Shown one piece after another: positions 26,212 through 34,556 of a DNA stretch of 61,073 nucleotides. How positions within the stretch are numbered: the stretch's first letter is position 1; every line of letters starts with the position of its first letter. Below the pieces are notes generated by a model. That model did no database searches, was not told the origin of the DNA, and was given only the letters and a program-made list of their open reading frames with translations. The translations under genes were made by a program, and so were the position numbers. Source of the stretch: an uncultured Anaeroplasmataceae bacterium (GTDB lineage: Bacteria; Bacillota_I; Bacilli_A; Acholeplasmatales; Anaeroplasmataceae); contig CANQBD010000007.1 in assembly GCA_947589245.1 (NCBI GenBank), forward strand, positions 1 to 61,073, in the 5' to 3' direction.

Positions 26212-26240
26212 TTTGCTATTTGTTGTAGTTTAAGTATAAT
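26212..26240 (+). promoter_or_regulatory. Sigma-A promoter of the GNAT gene
   Basis: TTTGCT, 17-base spacer, TATAAT (26235-26240), 20 bases before the start. The -10 is perfect and the -35 weak. Confidence 0.6.
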
Positions 26241-26259
26241 AAAAAAAGAGGGTGTTATT

Positions 26260-26727
26260 ATGGAAATACGTGAAGCTTTAACAAAAGACATTGCTGCAAT
26301 TATAAAGATTCTTATCCAAGTCAACGAGGTTCATCATAATGGTCGTCCTGATCTGTTTAAGGGTGGTGCTTCTAAATACAGTCAAGAAGATCTTGAAAGC
26401 ATTTTTAACGACCCTTGTAGAAAGACTTTTGTAATGATTGATAATGCTGAGGTTTTGGGTTACATATTCTGCATTATTAAAAAGAGTAAAGAGAATAATA
26501 TTTTGGTATCTAATCAAACCTTATATATTGATGATTTAGGGGTTGATGCAAGGTTTCGTAATCAAGGTATTGGTTCAGCCTTATTAAAATATGCCGAAGA
26601 ATATGCAAAGAAAATAGGCTGCTATAATTTAACTTTAAATGTTTGGAGTCTCAATGCGTCTGCTTTAAAATTTTATGAGAAAAATGGTTTAAAAAGTCGT
26701 AAAGTTGAAATGGAAAAAATACTATAA
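26260..26727 (+). CDS. GNAT-family N-acetyltransferase
   Basis: 155-residue acetyl-CoA-dependent acyltransferase. The acetyl-CoA loop is RFRNQGIGSALLKYAEEYAKK, matching the R/Q-x-x-G-x-G/A motif. Strand IYIDDLGVDA precedes it and the closing NLTLNVWSLNASALKFYEKNGLKSR is typical motif B. Substrate cannot be told from the sequence. Single gene with its own promoter, converging on plsY; the ribosome site is AGAGGGTG. Confidence 0.88.
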   Translation: MEIREALTKDIAAIIKILIQVNEVHHNGRPDLFKGGASKYSQEDLESIFNDPCRKTFVMIDNAEVLGYIFCIIKKSKENNILVSNQTLYIDDLGVDARFRNQGIGSALLKYAEEYAKKIGCYNLTLNVWSLNASALKFYEKNGLKSRKVEMEKIL

Positions 26728-26732
26728 AAAAG

Positions 26733-26762
26733 TGCCTCATATTATGAGGCAATTTCTTTTTT
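26733..26762. terminator. Bidirectional terminator between GNAT gene and plsY
   Basis: TGCCTCAT, loop ATT, ATGAGGCA. The plus strand continues ATTTCTTTTTT and the minus strand CTTTTTTATAG. The plsY stop lies inside it. Confidence 0.85.
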
Positions 26763-27440
26763 CTTCTTAAAACAATTTTCTGTTCCATTAAGAAGTCTTT
26801 TATAATTTTTAAAATGTTTGACAATGATTAAACAAGCTAATATTGAGTAAAGTATTGCTAGAACCAACGTTGGTTTTGCTATAAAATATAAGAAGAAATT
26901 ACTTATATCAGTTACCCCAAAGGCATATAGTAGCCAAGTTGTGACAATTACAGTTACTGTCGCTCCTGTTGAAGCAAGTGAAACATAGCCAGTTATAAAG
27001 AAGATAAGAGCAAAAATAATTAAGCAGGCAATAGCAGGAATAGGTGTCAAAATTAAGACAACACCTAAAGAAGTAGCAACCGCCTTACCGCCCTTAAAAT
27101 CTAAAAATATTGAATAACAATGACCGATGATAGCTGCAGCTCCATAGATGAAGTGATCAATTACATCGGCGTTTTTCCAAACTCCACTTGCTGCTAAGGA
27201 TTTGACTAAAATGATGACTATCATTCCTTTTAGAACATCAAATAAGAAAACTAAAAAGCCAACCTTTTTACCTAAAACTCGAATAGCATTTGTTGTACCA
27301 ATGTTTTTACTACCATATTGTCTTATATCTTTTTTACAGATTAATTTTCCTAGAATAACTCCAAAAGGTATTGAACCTAAAATATATGATAAAATTATTA
27401 ATAATATACTAATAGTGATGTCTAAAGCTTGCATAAACAA
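26742..27440 (-). CDS. plsY: Glycerol-3-phosphate acyltransferase PlsY
   Basis: Membrane enzyme that transfers an acyl group from acyl-phosphate to glycerol-3-phosphate, the first step of phospholipid synthesis. The protein is 232 residues with about five to seven spans. The three conserved loop motifs are present: GSIPFG, GSKNIGTTNAIR with its catalytic Ser/Arg region, and GHCYSIFLDFKGGKAVATSLG. The TTG at 27440 sits five bases after AAAGGA; the alternative ATG two codons later (27434) is also possible. A short poly-basic tail ends the protein. Confidence 0.93.
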   Translation of the reverse strand: MFMQALDITISILLIILSYILGSIPFGVILGKLICKKDIRQYGSKNIGTTNAIRVLGKKVGFLVFLFDVLKGMIVIILVKSLAASGVWKNADVIDHFIYGAAAIIGHCYSIFLDFKGGKAVATSLGVVLILTPIPAIACLIIFALIFFITGYVSLASTGATVTVIVTTWLLYAFGVTDISNFFLYFIAKPTLVLAILYSILACLIIVKHFKNYKRLLNGTENCFKKKKEIAS

Positions 27441-27511
27441 ATGGTTTCCTTTCTTTGCTAATATTATATAATTAAAATGCTTTTAAGTCAAAGAAAAAGC
27501 CTTTACAATTC

Positions 27512-27540
27512 TTGTTAAAATTCCAATTTTATGGTAAGAT
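27512..27540 (+). promoter_or_regulatory. Sigma-A promoter of parE-parC
   Basis: TTGTTA (27512-27517), 17 bases, TAAGAT (27535-27540), with a TGG extended -10 just before it. Confidence 0.7.
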
Positions 27541-27572
27541 AATAGTGATTTTTGTTAAAAAGGGTGATTTTA

Positions 27573-29477
27573 ATGGCAGCAAATACTTATAATGATGATT
27601 CCATAACCGTATTAGAGGGACTTGAGCACGTTAGAAAGCGTCCTGGTATGTATATTGGATCTACTGATGAAAGAGGTCTACATCATTTAGTATGGGAAAT
27701 AGTTGATAATGCAATTGATGAGGCGTTGTCTGGCTATGGTCGGGAAATTACTTTAACAATAAATAATGACAATTCAATAACCGTTGCTGATCAAGGACGT
27801 GGTGTTCCATGTGGTATGCATCAAACTGGTCGCAATACTATGGAAGTTATCTATACTAAATTAAATGCTGGTGGTAAGTTTGGTGGCGGCGGCTACAAGA
27901 CCTCAGGTGGTCTACATGGTGTAGGTGCCTCTGTTGTAAATGCCCTTTCTAGTTATATGGTAGTAACATCAATGCGGGATGGAAAAATCCATAGGATGCG
28001 GTTTGAAAAGGGTGGCTCTGTCATTGGTAAGCTTGAAGACTTAGGTGAAACTAAAAAAACTGGAACAATTGTTACTTTTAAACCTAATCCTGAAATTTTT
28101 ACGACAACTTTATATAATTATGACACAATTAAAACGCGTTTAAGAGAAAGTGCTTTTTTAATAAAAAATCTTAAAATGGTTCTAATTGATAAACGTTCTG
28201 GCAAATCTGATACATTTCTCTATGAGAATGGTATTTCTGAATATGTCACATTTTTAGATGCAACTAAGAAGCCATTTCATCCTGTTGCTTATTTTGAGGG
28301 TACCTATGAGACTATTGAGGTTGAAGTAGCCTTACAATTTGTTGACACCTATAGTGAAACTATTGTCTCATTTGTTAACAATGTTCGAACTGGTGATGGT
28401 GGCTCACATGAAACAGGCTTTAAATCAGCTTTAACAAGGGCTTTTAATGATTATGCCAAGAAATTCAATTTGTTAAAAAAAGATGTTCCACTTGATGGTA
28501 CTGACATTCGAGCTGGTATGACCGCTGTCGTATCCGTTAGAATTACGGAAAATCTTTTGGAATTTGAGGGTCAAACCAAAGGCAAGCTGGGAACACCTCT
28601 TGCTAAAACAGCTGTTGATAGTGTTTTATATGATAAATTATCATTCTATTTAATTGAAAATAAGGACTTATCTGAACAAATAATTAAGAAGGCAATTAAA
28701 GAAGCTGAAGCCCGTGAAGAAGCTCGTAAGGCTCGTAATCAAGCTCGTTTAGATAAAAAAGATAAAAAAGAAATGAACTTATCTGCTAAACTTGCTCCAA
28801 CTAGTGAAAAGAATAAAGAAATCAATGAACTTTATCTAGTAGAGGGTGATTCAGCTGGTGGTTCAGCAAAGCAGGGTCGTGATCGTCGCTATCAAGCAAT
28901 TTTACCATTGCGTGGTAAGGTTTTAAATACTGAAAGAGCTACTGCTGATGCTGTTTTAAAAAATGAAGAGATTGCGACTATGATTTATACGATTGGTTCT
29001 GACTATGGTGATGCCTTTGATTTAAAGAAATGTAATTATAAAAAAATTATCATTATGACCGATGCTGATGATGATGGTGCCCACATTCAAGTCCTTTTAC
29101 TTACTTTCTTCTTCAGATATATGCGACCATTAATTGAAGATGGTCGCGTCTATATAGCTTGTCCACCTTTATTCAAAATAACTAAGCGTGGTAAAAAAGA
29201 AGAAATTGTCTATGCTTGGACAAATGAGGAAAAAGAAGAGATTTTAGCTAATTGTAATGTTCAAACAATTGTTCAACGCTACAAAGGTCTTGGTGAGATG
29301 AATGCAGAACAGCTATGGGATACAACTATGAATCCTGAAACAAGAAGTTTAATTCAAGTTAAAATTGAAGATTTAGCTGATGCTGAATCAGAAATAGATA
29401 TTTTAATGGGTAATGATGCGGTACGCCGCCGTGATTGGCTTGAAAACCATGTTTCATTTACTCTTGAAGAGGAATAG
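27573..29477 (+). CDS. parE: DNA topoisomerase IV subunit B
   Basis: ATPase subunit of the type II topoisomerase that decatenates chromosomes (634 residues). The GHKL ATPase domain shows EIVDNAIDEA, the DQGRGVP loop and GGKFGGGGYKTSGGLHGVGASVVNALS. The TOPRIM domain has LVEGDSAGGSAKQGRDR and the metal-binding DADDDGAH. I call ParE rather than GyrB because GGKFGGGGYKTSGG and the following KKTGTIVTFKPNPEIF follow ParE more closely, and the adjacent gene is ParC-like. A Lys/Arg/Glu-rich insert (about residues 385-405) lies before TOPRIM. The ATG at 27573 follows GGGTGAT with four-base spacing. Confidence 0.93.
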   Translation: MAANTYNDDSITVLEGLEHVRKRPGMYIGSTDERGLHHLVWEIVDNAIDEALSGYGREITLTINNDNSITVADQGRGVPCGMHQTGRNTMEVIYTKLNAGGKFGGGGYKTSGGLHGVGASVVNALSSYMVVTSMRDGKIHRMRFEKGGSVIGKLEDLGETKKTGTIVTFKPNPEIFTTTLYNYDTIKTRLRESAFLIKNLKMVLIDKRSGKSDTFLYENGISEYVTFLDATKKPFHPVAYFEGTYETIEVEVALQFVDTYSETIVSFVNNVRTGDGGSHETGFKSALTRAFNDYAKKFNLLKKDVPLDGTDIRAGMTAVVSVRITENLLEFEGQTKGKLGTPLAKTAVDSVLYDKLSFYLIENKDLSEQIIKKAIKEAEAREEARKARNQARLDKKDKKEMNLSAKLAPTSEKNKEINELYLVEGDSAGGSAKQGRDRRYQAILPLRGKVLNTERATADAVLKNEEIATMIYTIGSDYGDAFDLKKCNYKKIIIMTDADDDGAHIQVLLLTFFFRYMRPLIEDGRVYIACPPLFKITKRGKKEEIVYAWTNEEKEEILANCNVQTIVQRYKGLGEMNAEQLWDTTMNPETRSLIQVKIEDLADAESEIDILMGNDAVRRRDWLENHVSFTLEEE

Positions 29478-29489
29478 GAGGGGATTGAT

Positions 29490-32315
29490 TTGGCTACAAA
29501 TGTAAAAAAGAAATTAGATATATTTTTACAAGAAACCTTCCAAGAATCAAAGTTAGAAGAAGTTGTTGGTGACCGCTTTGGTCGTTATTCCAAATACATT
29601 ATTCAAGAAAGAGCTATTCCTGATATTAGAGATGGTTTAAAGCCGGTTCAAAGACGTATTTTATATGCGATGAATGAACTTAAGATTACAGCTAATGCGC
29701 CATATAAGAAATCAGCTCGTATCACTGGTGAAGTTATGGGTAAATATCATCCTCATGGCGATTCATCAATTTATGAGGCTTTAGTTAGAATGTCTCAAAG
29801 CTGGAAGATGGGTGTAACCTTAATTGATATGCATGGTAATAATGGTAGTATGGATGGTGATGGTCCAGCTGCAATGCGTTATACCGAAGCTCGTATGAGT
29901 AAGAATGCTGAATTATTACTTAAGGATATTGATAAAAATACCGTTCCATTTATTCCTAACTTTGATGAAGAAGAGGTTGAACCAACTGTTTTACCGGCAA
30001 AGTTTCCTAATTTATTAGTTAATGGTTGCATGGGTATTTCTTCTGGGTATGCAACCTATATTCCGACTCATAACTTTAATGAGGTTGTTAAAGCTGCTAT
30101 TGCTAGGATTCAAAATCCTAATATGACCCTTGATGATTTACTTGAAATCATGCCTGGCCCTGATTTTCCAACGGGTGGCATCATTTTAGGTACTGATGGT
30201 ATCAGAGATGCCTTTTTAACAGGTGCTGGAGCTGTTATTGTCCGTTCAAAATACGAATTTGAGGAAATGTCTAATGGAGCTAAGCGGATTGTTATTACGG
30301 AGATTCCTTATGACACTATTAAATCTAAGACTGTTGAGAAGATTGAACAGCTACGTCTTGATGGTAAGATTCCTGATGTAGCTGAGGTTAGAGATGAATC
30401 TGGTCGGGATGGTTTAAGAATCGCTATTGATTTAAAGAAGGATGCTAATGCTGAAGCTATTATGGCATTTTTGTTTAAAAATACTGATTTACAAGTTGCA
30501 GTGAATTATAATATGGTTTCCATTTGTGATAGAAGACCAATGCGTCTTGGTGTTTTGCCAATTTTAGATGCCTATATTGCTCACTATAAGGAAGTTGTTA
30601 CCAATCGTACTAATTATGATTTAATCAAGGCTCAAAAACGGCTTCATATTGTTGAAGGTTTAATCAAGATGATTTCAATTGTGGATGAAGTTATCAAAGC
30701 TATTCGTGCAAGTAAGAATAAGGCTGATTCAAAAGAAAACATTAAAGCGCAATTTGGTTTTACTGAAGAACAAGCTGAAGCAATTGTCACAATGCAATTA
30801 TATCGTTTATCTAATCAAGATATTACGATTCTTAGGGAAGAAAATCAGCAATTAAATGAAAATATTGCTAATTATAATAAAATTTTAAATTCAGAAAAGG
30901 AATTAATAAAAGTTATTGTTAAGGAATTAGCTGAAGTAGATAAGAACATTACTGTTGTAAGAAAAACCTTTATTGATAAGGAAGCATCTGCAACGATTAA
31001 ATTTGATGAGGCTGACTTAGTTTCTAAAGAACAAGTTATGGTAAGTGTTTCACGTGATGGTTATTTAAAAAGAACTTCAATTAAATCATTTAATCAATCA
31101 AAGGTTAATGGTTTAAAGGAAAATGACTCTGTCCTTTATTTAGGTGAAGTATCAACCCTTGATACGCTCTTAATTTTTACAACATTAGGTAATTTTATTT
31201 ATATTCCTGTTCATAAAATTCCGGAAGGTAAATTTAAGGATGTTGGTACTTATGTAAATAGCATTGTAGCTATCGGTCCTAAGGAAAGACTTATTAAATG
31301 TTTCCCAATAACAGATTTCAATTCCGGTGATACAGTTCTTTTAGCAACAAAGCAAGGCTCAATAAAGCAAACTTTATTACAAGAATTTAATGTCAATCGA
31401 TATACTAAGCCGGTAAGAGCTATGAAATTAAGTGGTGATGATGAGCTAGTAGCGGCTGATATTATTGCCAATCCACTTGAAATTATGGTCTTTACTAAAC
31501 GCTGTGAGGCTTTAAGATTTAGAGCTAGTGATGTTTCACTATATGGTTGTAATGCTGGAGGAGTTAGAGCCTTGAACTTAAAGCCAAAAGATGAAATAGT
31601 TTCTAGCTTCTATACTAACAAGGAAGATGATTTCTTATTATTAACTAATCGTTCAACCTTAAAAAGAATGCGGGTTACTGATGTTGTATTAACAAAACGC
31701 TCAAGAGCAGGTTCGCTTGTTATTAAACCAATTAAGACGAATCCTATTTTATTAGTCGATGCTGCCAAAATGACTCCCAATCAGTTTAAAGAAAATGTCA
31801 TAATTGATGTTAGATATCGAGATGGTAATGATGGAATTGAGGCTAAGAGCTTAAAATATAACGTTTCTGATACAGGTAAAAGTATTTTGAATGAAAATTT
31901 TAATGAGCCTCAGGCTCTAAGGTTACCTGCTCCCCAAAATAAGGATTTGGAGGTTTCTGGTGATTATTTAATCGAAGTTAGAGAAACATTATTTAATTTT
32001 GATGATGGTGCTCAGGATGAAAAGCCAATTCCAGTTTCTAAGCAACAGACAAATATCTTAGATGAGCTTGATCGGATAATTGCTTTAGAAAAAGAAAAAG
32101 ATGCTGCAAAGGCTGAAAAAAATCCAACTGATGAATCAGAATTTTTAAAAGAGGAAGCCAAAATAACTGAAGGTGAAAAATTTATTGTTAAGGAAACAAA
32201 ATCATCACTATTTATTAGAGAAAAGGATCCTGTTTTGAAAGTTGATGAAGATGATACAGAGGAACCTAAAGAAATAAAGTTTACGAAAGTTTCTTTATTT
32301 GATGAAGATAATTAA
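29490..32315 (+). CDS. parC: DNA topoisomerase IV subunit A
   Basis: DNA-cleaving subunit, 941 residues. The N-terminal part has FGRYSKYIIQERAIPDIRDGLKPVQRRILYAM, YHPHGDSSIYEALVRMSQ, and the catalytic Tyr in AAMRYTEARMS (about residue 131). A coiled-coil arm region (about 430-500) and a six-bladed C-terminal domain follow. The last 100 or so residues are an extra Lys/Glu/Asp-rich tail, making it well over 100 residues longer than Bacillus ParC (about 800). Start is TTG at 29490 behind AGGAGGGG, 12 bases after the parE stop. Confidence 0.94.
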   Translation: MATNVKKKLDIFLQETFQESKLEEVVGDRFGRYSKYIIQERAIPDIRDGLKPVQRRILYAMNELKITANAPYKKSARITGEVMGKYHPHGDSSIYEALVRMSQSWKMGVTLIDMHGNNGSMDGDGPAAMRYTEARMSKNAELLLKDIDKNTVPFIPNFDEEEVEPTVLPAKFPNLLVNGCMGISSGYATYIPTHNFNEVVKAAIARIQNPNMTLDDLLEIMPGPDFPTGGIILGTDGIRDAFLTGAGAVIVRSKYEFEEMSNGAKRIVITEIPYDTIKSKTVEKIEQLRLDGKIPDVAEVRDESGRDGLRIAIDLKKDANAEAIMAFLFKNTDLQVAVNYNMVSICDRRPMRLGVLPILDAYIAHYKEVVTNRTNYDLIKAQKRLHIVEGLIKMISIVDEVIKAIRASKNKADSKENIKAQFGFTEEQAEAIVTMQLYRLSNQDITILREENQQLNENIANYNKILNSEKELIKVIVKELAEVDKNITVVRKTFIDKEASATIKFDEADLVSKEQVMVSVSRDGYLKRTSIKSFNQSKVNGLKENDSVLYLGEVSTLDTLLIFTTLGNFIYIPVHKIPEGKFKDVGTYVNSIVAIGPKERLIKCFPITDFNSGDTVLLATKQGSIKQTLLQEFNVNRYTKPVRAMKLSGDDELVAADIIANPLEIMVFTKRCEALRFRASDVSLYGCNAGGVRALNLKPKDEIVSSFYTNKEDDFLLLTNRSTLKRMRVTDVVLTKRSRAGSLVIKPIKTNPILLVDAAKMTPNQFKENVIIDVRYRDGNDGIEAKSLKYNVSDTGKSILNENFNEPQALRLPAPQNKDLEVSGDYLIEVRETLFNFDDGAQDEKPIPVSKQQTNILDELDRIIALEKEKDAAKAEKNPTDESEFLKEEAKITEGEKFIVKETKSSLFIREKDPVLKVDEDDTEEPKEIKFTKVSLFDEDN

Positions 32316-32344
32316 AAGATTAGACAATGTCTAGTCTTTTTTTT
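32315..32344 (+). terminator. Terminator after parC
   Basis: AAAGATTAGACA and TGTCTAGTCTTT form a near-perfect stem and are followed by T8. Confidence 0.8.
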
Positions 32345-32363
32345 AAAAAAATATCTAGGTACC

Positions 32364-32392
32364 TTGACATATTTTATTTTATGCAGTAAAAT
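32364..32392 (+). promoter_or_regulatory. Sigma-A promoter of second MarR/ABC operon
   Basis: TTGACA (32364-32369), 17 bases, TAAAAT (32387-32392), 18 bases before the MarR start. Confidence 0.85.
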
Positions 32393-32409
32393 TTATTTTG
32401 GGTGAGAGT

Positions 32410-32817
32410 ATGATAAAAAAAGAATTGCTAGATGATTTGCAAAAATGCGGTCATTATTTGCATAGTCGTAAGGGCAAAAAATTTGGTCAATATCGCATTT
32501 TATTAATTTTATCTAAACAGTCAGGAATGCCGCAAAAGGATCTGCAAGATTTTTTAAGAATTAAATCAGGTTCCATTTCTGAAATACTTTTTAAAATGGA
32601 GAATTCAGGTTTGATATCAAGATTTAAATCGGCAGAAGATAAAAGAAGAACAATTGTTAAATTGACAGAAGTTGGATTAAAAAAGGTTAAAGAGCTTACG
32701 GAAGAATATGAAAGTGAAAATGAAGAACTATTCAATTGTTTAAGTGATGATGAATGTGTCATTTTAAAGAACATTTTAGGGAAATTAAAAAGTGCATGGT
32801 TGGAGGAAACTCAATGA
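32410..32817 (+). CDS. MarR-family transcriptional regulator
   Basis: 135-residue winged-helix protein. The HTH is MPQKDLQDFLRIKSGSISEILFKMENSGLI and the wing SAEDKRRTIVKLTEVGLKK, matching MarR with its Asp-Lys-Arg. The ATG at 32410 follows GGTGAG. Its stop overlaps the start of the first ABC gene. It probably represses this exporter operon; the ligand is unknown. Same gene order as the 9312-13397 cassette, but the two regulators differ strongly in sequence, so this is not a recent duplication. Confidence 0.86.
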   Translation: MIKKELLDDLQKCGHYLHSRKGKKFGQYRILLILSKQSGMPQKDLQDFLRIKSGSISEILFKMENSGLISRFKSAEDKRRTIVKLTEVGLKKVKELTEEYESENEELFNCLSDDECVILKNILGKLKSAWLEETQ

Positions 32818-34556
32818 TTAAATATGTAATGAAATATTGGTATTATGCCCTATTGGCTCCTCTTTTTATGATTGGTGAGGTTTGTATGGATTTATTACAG
32901 CCTCAATTTATGTCACGTATTATAGATGATGGTGTTAATGGTTTAAATAATGGTGGTAATCCAGATTTAAATGTCATAATCAATAATGGTCTAATTATGA
33001 TTGGATTAGTTATTATCGGTGGAATTTGTGGTGTCTTAAGTGGTATTTTTGCTAATTTATGTAGTCAAAATTTTAGTAATGATTTAAGAACGGATTGTTT
33101 TAAAAGGGTTATGCATTTTTCTTTTGAACAGACTGATGATTTTTCAATAGGGTCGCTTGTTACAAGAATCACTAATGATGTAACTCAAATTCAAAATCTA
33201 GTAAGTCAGCTTATTAGAGGGTTTGTTAGAACTTCCTTTTTATTTATTGGTGGCATACTTTGTATGTTACTTTTAAATATCAATTTTGGTGTGGTTTTAG
33301 CTTGCAGTCTACCACTTGTTGTCGTCTTTGTTTTTGTTTTTATCAAAACAGCAAGTCCTAAATTTAAAGAGCTTCAAAGAAAAATTGATGATGTGAACTC
33401 TGTTATGCAAGAAAATGTTGGAGCTGCAAGAGTAGTTAAGGCTTATGTTAAAGAAGATTATGAAGAAGAGCGCTTTGAGAAGGCTAATGAGAATTTAGTT
33501 AAAACGCAGCGTTATGTTTTAAAGCTATTTAGCTTTATGTCACCAATAACAAATATTATTTTAAACATCAGTATTGTTGCAATAATATATGTTGGTTCAA
33601 TCAATGTCCAATTAGATAATGGTATGACAACGGGGAATATTATGGCAGCAATTACTTATATATCAAGAATCATGGTAGCTATTTTGAATATGGCTAATTT
33701 ATTTCAAACAGCATCTAGAGCTTTAGCCTCTACAGCTCGGGTTAAACAAATTTTAAACACTTTACCAGTTATTACTGATGGTGGTTTTAATGCTGTAACG
33801 AAAGTAGCTGGGGAAATTGAATTTAGAAATGTCAGCTTTGCTTATCCTGATCAAAAGGATGTTGAAGTTTTAAAAAATTTGAATTTTAAAATTAATAGTG
33901 GTGAAACAATTGGTATTTTAGGTTCAACTGGCTGTGGTAAATCTTCTTTAATTCAGCTTATTCCGCGCTTTTATGATGTTTCTAGTGGTGAGGTACTTGT
34001 TGATAATGTAAATGTCAAAGATTATAATGTTGATTATTTACGTTCTAAAGTAGCAGTTGCTTTACAAAAAAGTGAATTATTTTCCAAAACTATTTATGAA
34101 AATATTGCTTTAGGCAAAGAAGATGCTAGTTTTGCTTCAGTAGCAGAAGCTGCCAAAATTGCTTGTGCCGATGATTTTATTAAGCGTCAGCCTGAGGGTT
34201 ATTATACTCTAGTTGCTGAAAAAGGTATGAGTCTATCAGGTGGTCAAAAGCAACGAATATCAATTGCTAGAACAATCTTAAAGAATTCTGAGATAATAAT
34301 TTTTGATGATGCTACTAGTGCTCTCGATTTAAAAACAGAAGCTAGCTTATATAAAAATCTAAATGCTAAATATTGCAACACAACCAAAATTATTATTGCT
34401 CAGCGGATATCATCAGTTAGAAATGCTGATCGAATCATGGTTATTGATAAGGGAATGATTGTGGATATTGGCAATCATAATGAGCTTTTAGAAAGATGCA
34501 GTATCTACCAAGAAATATATAATTCACAATTGAAGGGAGCTGTTAGTAATGACTAA
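32814..34556 (+). CDS. ABC transporter, TMD-NBD half, degenerate-site subunit
   Basis: 580-residue half-exporter. Six spans lie within residues 1-300, with the SIGSLVTRITNDVTQIQ coupling region. The NBD has Walker A GSTGCGKSS (about 370-378), signature LSGGQKQRIS, and Walker B IIIFDDATSALD with Asp instead of catalytic Glu. The H-loop His is replaced by Gln (IIIAQRISS), exactly as in the equivalent subunit of the first cassette. This marks the non-canonical ATP-site partner of a heterodimeric exporter. It overlaps both neighbours by a few bases. Confidence 0.92.
   Translation: MIKYVMKYWYYALLAPLFMIGEVCMDLLQPQFMSRIIDDGVNGLNNGGNPDLNVIINNGLIMIGLVIIGGICGVLSGIFANLCSQNFSNDLRTDCFKRVMHFSFEQTDDFSIGSLVTRITNDVTQIQNLVSQLIRGFVRTSFLFIGGILCMLLLNINFGVVLACSLPLVVVFVFVFIKTASPKFKELQRKIDDVNSVMQENVGAARVVKAYVKEDYEEERFEKANENLVKTQRYVLKLFSFMSPITNIILNISIVAIIYVGSINVQLDNGMTTGNIMAAITYISRIMVAILNMANLFQTASRALASTARVKQILNTLPVITDGGFNAVTKVAGEIEFRNVSFAYPDQKDVEVLKNLNFKINSGETIGILGSTGCGKSSLIQLIPRFYDVSSGEVLVDNVNVKDYNVDYLRSKVAVALQKSELFSKTIYENIALGKEDASFASVAEAAKIACADDFIKRQPEGYYTLVAEKGMSLSGGQKQRISIARTILKNSEIIIFDDATSALDLKTEASLYKNLNAKYCNTTKIIIAQRISSVRNADRIMVIDKGMIVDIGNHNELLERCSIYQEIYNSQLKGAVSND

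Noticed and set aside
27573-29477. GyrB instead of ParE
   Set aside because: The motif context and the adjacent ParC-like subunit fit topoisomerase IV better; a search against both families would settle it.
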